The position numbers and the translations under genes are program-made. From assembly GCA_019246385.1 (NCBI GenBank), contig JAFAQP010000059.1, forward strand, positions 1-10,491: a stretch of DNA of 10,491 nt, in the 5' to 3' direction. Of this stretch, positions 5,870 to 10,491 are shown in pieces (within the stretch, counting starts at the first letter, position 1; every line of letters begins with the position of its first letter). The stretch is from Patescibacteria group bacterium (GTDB lineage: Bacteria > Patescibacteriota > Minisyncoccia > Phycocordibacterales > Phycocordibacteraceae). The notes under the pieces were generated by a model that did no database searches, was not told the DNA's origin, and saw only the letters and a program-made list of their open reading frames with translations.

Positions 5870-6028
5870 GCTGTGGGAGGGTTACCGGGGGATATTAACC
5901 TCGAGGCAGTGCCCCAGGTGGGTGCCCGCAGCGACTGGGTATCGGTATCCCGAAGGACGCGCCAACCGAATTGCGATATGAGGCTCCCTAATGTTCCTTA
6001 ACAGAGGTTAATTTCCGCCCATAACCCC
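5833..6028 (-). ncRNA. ssrS: Structured non-coding RNA, probable 6S RNA
   Basis: A non-coding stretch with promoter and terminator encodes an RNA of about 196 nt. Its ends form a long interrupted helix: GGGTTA (6027-6022) pairs with TAACCC (5884-5879), and ATTAACCTC (6012-6004) pairs with GAGGTTAAT (5902-5894). The two nine-base stretches between them pair partly. The apex is a hairpin with TCGGT/ACCGA and GTCC/GGAT stems capped by a TTCG loop (5969-5942). Between lies a large, mostly open region with a small 3'-side hairpin around CACCCACCTGGGG. A closing stem, central bubble, terminal hairpin and 185-200 nt length are the 6S RNA plan; 6S mimics an open promoter and binds sigma-70 RNA polymerase. 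No SRP RNA or RNase P motif is present. The ncRNA call is fairly strong; the 6S identity is inference. Confidence 0.65.
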
Positions 6029-6034
6029 AAAATC

Positions 6035-6043
6035 ATGCTATCA
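6035..6043 (-). promoter_or_regulatory. Extended -10 promoter of the ncRNA
   Basis: On the minus strand TGATAGCAT is an extended -10 (TGn plus TAGCAT). Six bases later comes GGGG at 6028, where the closing helix of the RNA begins. This coincidence of predicted start and helix end supports both calls. No good -35 is seen. Confidence 0.6.
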
Positions 6044-6118
6044 CGAGTAAATGAACCGCTCTACATGGTTACTCATATATGGGGATCTATTTTTTCGTCA
6101 GCAGATATCGATACGTAG

Positions 6119-6718
6119 CTATTCCAAAATCCCGTCCAAATTCACATCGTAAAGTATTTTTTCCTGGATCGTGCTGTAGGCGATGAGTTCTTCGGGCTTG
6201 AACCATACCTGTATTTCCCGTTCCGCTTCTTCCGGAGATTCCGAGCAGTGAACGAGATTGCGCACGGCGCGGTTTTGGACCGATGAGTGATCGTAAGAAT
6301 CGACGGTATAGTCGCCACGGATGGTACCGACATCGGAAGTTTTGGGCTCAGTCGCTCCGACAAGCTTTTTTACGACCGCGACGGCTTCGTTTCCTTCGAC
6401 TACGAATGCAAGCATAGGCCCTGCAGTCATAAAATGAACAATGAGCTCAACTATTTCCTTCCCGTATGCAAGAGCCGTTTTTTCTACCGAGAGTCCGTGG
6501 AGCTTCCGGTCGGCAATCGTGCGCTCACCCTTTTCGAGAAACCACTTTTCGTCCTTATTGTAATGGCGCATCAGTTGGTCTTCGGTCGCGACCAAAAATT
6601 TGAAGGCGGTGAATTTTAGGCCGGTTCGCTCGATCCGAAGCAGTATTTCCCCTATGAGAGAACGCTGCACGGCGTCCGGTTTCAACAAAACGAGGCTTCG
6701 CTGTTTATCGAATTTCAT
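6119..6718 (-). CDS. ndk: Nucleoside diphosphate kinase, long form
   Basis: NDK moves the gamma phosphate from ATP to nucleoside diphosphates through a phospho-histidine. ATG 6718 (MKFDKQRSLVLLKPDAVQRS) is preferred over an in-frame TTG two codons upstream. The product is 199 residues, against about 140-150 in most bacteria. Landmarks are LVLLKPDAV, FMTAGPMLAFVVEG, GATEPKTSDVGTIRGDYT and the active-site NLVHCSES with His157, where most family members have H-G-S-D-S. Extra length comes from an insertion after the MRHYNKDEKWF segment (about 25 residues before GKEIVELIVHFM) and a C-terminal extension ending NLDGILE. All catalytic elements are present, so it should be active. It has its own extended -10 promoter and a leader of roughly 11 bases without a Shine-Dalgarno. 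Confidence 0.94.
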   Translation of the reverse strand: MKFDKQRSLVLLKPDAVQRSLIGEILLRIERTGLKFTAFKFLVATEDQLMRHYNKDEKWFLEKGERTIADRKLHGLSVEKTALAYGKEIVELIVHFMTAGPMLAFVVEGNEAVAVVKKLVGATEPKTSDVGTIRGDYTVDSYDHSSVQNRAVRNLVHCSESPEEAEREIQVWFKPEELIAYSTIQEKILYDVNLDGILE

Positions 6719-6735
6719 AAGCAAGAATACCGCGG

Positions 6736-6744
6736 ACTATACCA
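6736..6744 (-). promoter_or_regulatory. Extended -10 promoter of ndk
   Basis: On the minus strand TGGTATAGT is a strong extended -10. A start near 6729 leaves about 11 bases before ATG 6718. The upstream -35 region is poor. Confidence 0.6.
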
Positions 6745-6781
6745 CGCTGAAGCTCGATTATCTACGCACGCCGTAGCCTTC

Positions 6782-9664
6782 TCACTTCTGGCTTTCGCGC
6801 ATCTGGTCGTATTTCGTACGTATCTCTTCCTCGATCGAATCGCGTTCGCGTCCATACCGCTGGTATGAGAGCTGCTTGAGGGCCTCTATGTTCGCAAAAT
6901 CGCCTTGATGGAAAGCCAGGGTATCGAGAGAAAAAGGCGGAGCCGGTCGTCCGCCGGCAAGAAGCTTGAGGTACGCGCGATAATTATCGAGTTTCAGAAA
7001 ATCCGATATTTCGAATATCGGCTGATACTGCTTCGCCAGATATTCGGCGTCGTCGGAGCCGACGCGAAATACCGCCATCGTTCCCACGTTGCCGAATACC
7101 GCATCGCGAATCTTTTCTTCAAGCTGCTTTATGAACTGATGCGCCATGGTCATTGAGAGCCGGAACTTCCGCGCCTCGGAAAGTATCGTCGCGATAGTGT
7201 TCGTCGTAATGTTTTGGAACTCGTCGATATATAAGTAGAAGTTCGGAGGGTTCGTATGCAGATAATCCGTACGCGCTAGCGCGGTCATCATTATTTTTCC
7301 CACGATGACAAGTCCCAACAGGTTCGCGTTCACGTCGCCCAGACGGCCTTTCGAAAGGTTCACGAGAAGGATCTTTTTATTATCCATGATGTCTTTAAAA
7401 TCGAAGGAACTCCGCTGCTGGCCAACGATAGGCCGCATGATCTCGTTTGCAATAAATATGTCGAATTTTGAAGTGATGTATGGGACGACGTTCCGCAGAT
7501 CTCCTTCGCCTCGCACATTTTCCGCAATGTCTTCCCAGAAGTGGTTCACGACAGGGTTCCGCGAGCGCGAGAGCTTCAGTGCCCGGAAATCGTCGTCTGC
7601 AAGGACCCGCGAGATATCCATGAGGGTCGAACCAGTATCCGGGTCTTCAAGTACCAACAGCGTTGCATTGCGAAAATACTGCTCGAATATGGGGCCGAAG
7701 GCTTCAGGCACCGCGCCGTAGAGTTTTTGGAATATCTTGAACATCTCGTCGACGACGAAGGTCTTCTGTTCCGGATACCGCGGATCATACTCAAGCATAT
7801 TGAGCCCCATCGGCCGCTGGGTGTATGCGGGATCGAAATAGATGAGATCGTCGTACCGCTCTTTCGGTATACGGGAGAGTATCTCAAGCACGTCAACGCC
7901 GTGCGGATCGATGAAACAAACGCCCTCGCCGTTCTCGATATCCTGAATGATCATCTGCTTCAGGAAGTTAGTTTTACCGGTACCCGTTTGGCCGATGGCG
8001 TAGAGATGGCGCAACCGATCATCCGGCGTAAAGTGAACGGGCGTTTCAATATTCGAATAGCGATTCACGCCGAGCTGTATTCCTCTGTCGGGAAGCCCCG
8101 GCGGCGCAGGCGAGGTTTTGGCGCTCGCCGTCTTCGCTTCGCGTGACGGAGTACCTCCCGCTATCGCGATGTGGAAGAGCGTCGCAAGCTCGTGCACGTT
8201 CATCGGCATGACAGGGCTTCCATCGGATAAAGGCGCTTTCACTTTGACTCCGGTGAATTCCTTCATGACTTCCGGCAGGAACGCTTCCCGCGAATCCCTA
8301 TCGAATGTCCGAAAAATATACGAGCGAAGCAGGTTCTGCGTTTCCTGTTTTCCGTGCGGCCGTTTGAATTTAAAGCGGTTGCCAGATGGCTCGTCATACT
8401 GGCCGAACGTCGCTTCGAGTTCGTTTAAGATATGCTCGGCGCGCTCTTTCGTGCGCGCCGAAGCGACGATGCGTATGTTGACTCCCACGACGACGCTTTT
8501 GAGTTTTTTCGTAACCGCCTCGATCGCCATGGAATCGGTGTTCTTGGCTTCCTCTTTACCGTGTCCCCCGCCTCCTCCCGTCGCTCCGGATACCACGCTC
8601 TTGCCGAAATGGCTCATGAGGTGCCATGCCTTGTGCTCGTGTTTTTTATAGCGATGCTCGTACATGACGTCGCTTGTTTTCTTTTTCCCCTTCTGAAGGT
8701 CTCCAAGGACCGCCCACATACGTTTCGAGTGGTATTCGCCGGCAGGAGCAACTGATATCTGGATAGCAGCGCCCTCTCCCTCGTTGCTGATTTTCGACAA
8801 AGCGGCGAGTGTAACGTTCAGCGGATCATACAGGAAAGAATCGGAGGTCTTTATGGCATATACCGCCGGCCGCTTGTACGTGCCGTATGCTATCGCGGTC
8901 GCGCCGAACTGGTTGAAAATATTATTGTCGTCCTTTTTTTCCATGATGCGCGCGCGCGGGAAGACGGCGAATATCTGCTTCTCGAACGTGTCCCGACGCG
9001 ACCGCGGGACCGCTATATAGAAGACCGCCTGTTCGCCGACATGCGAGACCGCCAATTCCATCGTGAAATGATCGTGATGTATAAGTTTCCGCATGTGGTA
9101 ATCCGGGAAGAATATCTTGTCCGGGAGCGTGACGAACGGAATGAGGCTCAGGTAGAGCTGTTCCATTTTTTGGATTATTTCTTTGACCGAACCTCCCTTG
9201 TCGAGCGGCGTCTCGGGTACCGCAATCTCAAGAAGAACGAATTCCAGGACTTTCGCCAGCGGGTCGTCGGGCCGCAGGCCCGGTATGGGATGTCCTTCCT
9301 TCTTGTATTGAATGAGCAAGCGGTGGAAATCGTCCTCAAGGTGAGGATTGCCGATGCGTTCGAGTTCTTTCATTGCGGCGTCAAAGCCCCGCGCGTGCAA
9401 AATGCCGAGGAGCTCTTCCATGTCTTTGTCGTTTGCGTCAGGCGTGAGTTCAAGAACTATGCCGGTGCGTGGCTCCGTCGCTTCGCGGATCGTTTTCAGT
9501 GCTGTCGGCTGAAGACTCGGCTCGACGGGGACAGCGGCAGGCCGCCATCCGCCTCCCCCGCTTCCGCCGGAACGCGCCTGCTCGCGCAGCTTTGTCAGCT
9601 GCGCTTCGGGAGAAAGCTTCGCGGCTTTCGTATCGATGCCTTTATTAGGATTAAATCCAGGCAT
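6782..9664 (-). CDS. VirB4/VirD4-like type IV secretion or pilus ATPase
   Basis: The product is 960 residues from ATG 9664 (MPGFNPNKGID); a GTG two codons upstream is possible. The C-terminal half is a HerA/FtsK-superfamily motor: HLYAIGQTGTGKT (Walker A, 558-565), VCFIDPHG, and FYLYIDEFQNI (Walker B, 809-816, Asp814-Glu815), then TMAHQF, which resembles the sensor region of VirD4/TraD-type coupling proteins. The first 500 or so residues are not recognisable in detail; they include glycine-rich linkers (near residues 32-40 and 360) and segments such as VNIRIVASARTKERAEHILNELEATF that resemble VirB4 N-terminal regions. I see no clear transmembrane helix, so it is probably cytosolic or peripheral. 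No other type IV secretion gene is in the window. It begins at a perfect TATAAT that predicts a leaderless message. Confidence 0.87.
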   Translation of the reverse strand: MPGFNPNKGIDTKAAKLSPEAQLTKLREQARSGGSGGGGWRPAAVPVEPSLQPTALKTIREATEPRTGIVLELTPDANDKDMEELLGILHARGFDAAMKELERIGNPHLEDDFHRLLIQYKKEGHPIPGLRPDDPLAKVLEFVLLEIAVPETPLDKGGSVKEIIQKMEQLYLSLIPFVTLPDKIFFPDYHMRKLIHHDHFTMELAVSHVGEQAVFYIAVPRSRRDTFEKQIFAVFPRARIMEKKDDNNIFNQFGATAIAYGTYKRPAVYAIKTSDSFLYDPLNVTLAALSKISNEGEGAAIQISVAPAGEYHSKRMWAVLGDLQKGKKKTSDVMYEHRYKKHEHKAWHLMSHFGKSVVSGATGGGGGHGKEEAKNTDSMAIEAVTKKLKSVVVGVNIRIVASARTKERAEHILNELEATFGQYDEPSGNRFKFKRPHGKQETQNLLRSYIFRTFDRDSREAFLPEVMKEFTGVKVKAPLSDGSPVMPMNVHELATLFHIAIAGGTPSREAKTASAKTSPAPPGLPDRGIQLGVNRYSNIETPVHFTPDDRLRHLYAIGQTGTGKTNFLKQMIIQDIENGEGVCFIDPHGVDVLEILSRIPKERYDDLIYFDPAYTQRPMGLNMLEYDPRYPEQKTFVVDEMFKIFQKLYGAVPEAFGPIFEQYFRNATLLVLEDPDTGSTLMDISRVLADDDFRALKLSRSRNPVVNHFWEDIAENVRGEGDLRNVVPYITSKFDIFIANEIMRPIVGQQRSSFDFKDIMDNKKILLVNLSKGRLGDVNANLLGLVIVGKIMMTALARTDYLHTNPPNFYLYIDEFQNITTNTIATILSEARKFRLSMTMAHQFIKQLEEKIRDAVFGNVGTMAVFRVGSDDAEYLAKQYQPIFEISDFLKLDNYRAYLKLLAGGRPAPPFSLDTLAFHQGDFANIEALKQLSYQRYGRERDSIEEEIRTKYDQMRESQK

Positions 9665-9670
9665 GCGCAC

Positions 9671-9676
9671 ATTATA
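9671..9676 (-). promoter_or_regulatory. Perfect -10 box of the VirB4/VirD4-like gene
   Basis: TATAAT on the minus strand is followed by six bases (GTGCGC) and the A of ATG 9664. The usual start-site distance places +1 on the A of the start codon, giving a leaderless mRNA. No clear -35 is visible 16-18 bases upstream; TTGAGC lies too far away (22 bases). Confidence 0.65.
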
Positions 9677-9736
9677 CCGCGCTGCTTCCCGACAGTTGGC
9701 TCAAACTCTTGTTCTTCCGCAATGCGGAGCGGAAAT

Positions 9737-10195
9737 TCAATCTTCCTGTCCGTCGGAAAGAGGCAGTTGCTCCCCTCCGCTGCTTGTTGCCGAGGCGTCC
9801 AGGCAATTGCCGTAGGTTTGATTATCGCCCTCCATTACAAATGCACTATTGCCCTTGCTCCAAAAAACAAAGGATTCGTCACCGTTCGCGTAGCGGATAC
9901 CGGAAGCCGAGATGGTCTGATACAACGTCATTTTCCTACCGTCGCTCAGGCTGATTTTTACGCTTCCGCCCGGGGTGGGCGGCATGTCAGGAGAAGCTGG
10001 CGGCGTGGACGAGCCCTCGTAGTATGCCGCATCGATATGCTTACCTCCCTCGCACGAATAAGAAACCGAAGCGATTGGTTGCGCGACAAGAGGAGGCACG
10101 ACTGCGGAAATGCGGATCGGACCGCCTCGAAGAGCGAAAGTAGCCGCCACGAGCACGCCCACTGCCACGAGACCTACGATCACGTGTTTTTTCAT
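9737..10195 (-). CDS. MliC/PliC-type C-type lysozyme inhibitor, membrane-anchored
   Basis: The product is 152 residues. MKKHVIVGLVAVGVLVAATFAL is a lysine-start hydrophobic segment (5-22) serving as a signal peptide or N-terminal anchor; no lipobox cysteine follows, unlike proteobacterial MliC lipoproteins. The domain carries SYSCEGGKHIDAAYY (Cys48), VKISLSDGRKMTLYQ, the ISASGIRYA loop (Ser98), FVFWSKGNSAF (Lys114) and TYGNC (Cys131). The two cysteines suit the family disulfide, and the Ser and Lys match the two conserved inhibitory loops that enter the lysozyme active site. Function outside the membrane in protecting peptidoglycan from lysozyme is inferred. It lies nine bases downstream of the Nudix gene and may be co-transcribed; TATAGA at 10209-10204 is a weak possible promoter. 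Confidence 0.82.
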   Translation of the reverse strand: MKKHVIVGLVAVGVLVAATFALRGGPIRISAVVPPLVAQPIASVSYSCEGGKHIDAAYYEGSSTPPASPDMPPTPGGSVKISLSDGRKMTLYQTISASGIRYANGDESFVFWSKGNSAFVMEGDNQTYGNCLDASATSSGGEQLPLSDGQED

Positions 10196-10204
10196 ACTTT
10201 CATT

Positions 10205-10491
10205 CTATACGAAATCTTTTGGGTCAAAGAAAGAGCGAAGAGGTTCCATTTGAGTGTTCAGTGAGAGCTCGTTGAGATCTTCTTTCGAGAAGAAACGTAA
10301 TTCTGTGCTTTCCTCGCTCGCAACATATTCATGCAGATCTAAACCTTCTATGCGGTATGCGAGCGTAAGCGTGTAAAACCAGTCCATGCCGCGACGATCT
10401 TCAACCCTAGAGGACCATACGTACGTTGGCGCAGTGGCGATGAACGACGGCGCTACTCCCATTTCTTCTTTCATTTCTCTTTGTAACGTGT
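10205..10491 (-). CDS. Nudix hydrolase, N-terminus cut off by the window edge
   Basis: The frame is open to the right edge and begins with TLQREMKEEMGV. R-E-x-x-E-E-x-G is the C-terminal half of the Nudix box, whose glutamates bind the metal in hydrolases of nucleoside diphosphate-linked compounds. About 95 residues remain: the strand APSFIATAPTYVW, YTLTLAYRIEG, and the typical ending TELRFFSKEDLNEL found in many Nudix proteins. An ATG at 10474 lies inside the Nudix box and is not the start. The substrate cannot be told. It ends at TAG 10207-10205, nine bases before the lysozyme-inhibitor gene. Confidence 0.88.
   Translation of the reverse strand, partial: TLQREMKEEMGVAPSFIATAPTYVWSSRVEDRRGMDWFYTLTLAYRIEGLDLHEYVASEESTELRFFSKEDLNELSLNTQMEPLRSFFDPKDFV

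Noticed and set aside
5870..6010. SRP (4.5S) RNA or RNase P RNA at the ncRNA locus.
   Set aside because: The conserved SRP domain IV motif (CAGG, GGAA loop, AGCA) is absent on both strands, and the locus is too short for RNase P RNA and lacks its conserved blocks.
6762..6776. CTACG-CACGC-CGTAG hairpin after the ATPase gene as its terminator.
   Set aside because: The stem is only 5 bp and no T-run follows on the minus strand; it lies just upstream of the ndk promoter and may be chance.
7541..8146. 201-codon open frame on the + strand inside the ATPase gene.
   Set aside because: It lies opposite the conserved Walker A region and has no domain; it is an antisense shadow.
9041..10264. 407-codon open frame on the + strand, opposite the ATPase and lysozyme-inhibitor genes.
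   Set aside because: It runs antisense to two well-supported genes, has a Cys/Arg/His-rich composition with no recognisable domain, and crosses both genes and their gap. It is a shadow frame.
1..10491. UGA recoding as in Gracilibacteria/SR1.
   Set aside because: TGA terminates smpB, infC, the beta-CASP gene, the ATPase and others exactly at family-typical C-termini, so the standard bacterial code applies.
1..10491. Mobile elements, CRISPR arrays, toxin-antitoxin or phage-defence clusters.
   Set aside because: I saw no transposase, terminal inverted repeats, regularly spaced repeats or known defence domains; all long genes have housekeeping or single-gene explanations.

Overview
The window reads as a compact bacterial chromosome segment of roughly 50% GC with standard code-11 stops (TGA ends smpB, infC, the carbonic-anhydrase-like gene and others). 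I infer a member of the Candidate Phyla Radiation / Patescibacteria, probably Parcubacteria-like. Reasons are the divergent versions of core genes (IF3, L35, L20, SmpB), very short or absent 5' leaders, few Shine-Dalgarno sequences, several likely TTG starts, and a large standalone VirB4/VirD4-type ATPase with a long non-ATPase N-terminal half. This assignment is inference; no rRNA is present to test it.

Layout, left to right. (1) Positions 1-900, + strand: the 3' part of smpB, then the tmRNA gene ssrA with its terminator, a complete trans-translation ribosome-rescue module. (2) 951-2356: a + strand gene with Cys-x-Asp-x-Arg and His/Cys motifs reminiscent of carbonic anhydrases, convergent with a small VOC (glyoxalase-fold) gene. 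(3) 2421-3562, + strand: a promoter and the infC-rpmI-rplT operon (IF3, L35, L20). (4) 3653-6028, - strand: a structured ncRNA gene that I interpret as probable 6S RNA, with its own promoter and terminator. It is followed directly by a beta-CASP metallo-beta-lactamase RNase gene and an endonuclease/exonuclease/phosphatase-family gene. (5) 6119-6718, - strand: a long nucleoside diphosphate kinase. (6) 6782-9664, - strand: a 960-residue VirB4/VirD4-like ATPase. (7) 9737-10491, - strand: an MliC-type lysozyme inhibitor and the 3' part of a Nudix hydrolase.

Functionally this is mostly information processing and RNA metabolism (ribosome rescue, translation initiation, ribosomal proteins, a probable RNA polymerase-regulating RNA, an RNase), plus nucleotide housekeeping (NDK, Nudix). 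Two genes are relevant to the cell surface or host: the secretion/pilus-type ATPase and the lysozyme inhibitor.

I see no mobile element, CRISPR array, tRNA or rRNA. The most interesting observations are the ncRNA whose terminator abuts the start codon of the RNase gene, the recurrent extended -10 promoters with leaderless or nearly leaderless starts, the carbonic-anhydrase-like metal-site protein, and a lysozyme inhibitor in a probable episymbiont. I did not find a clear new multi-gene system.
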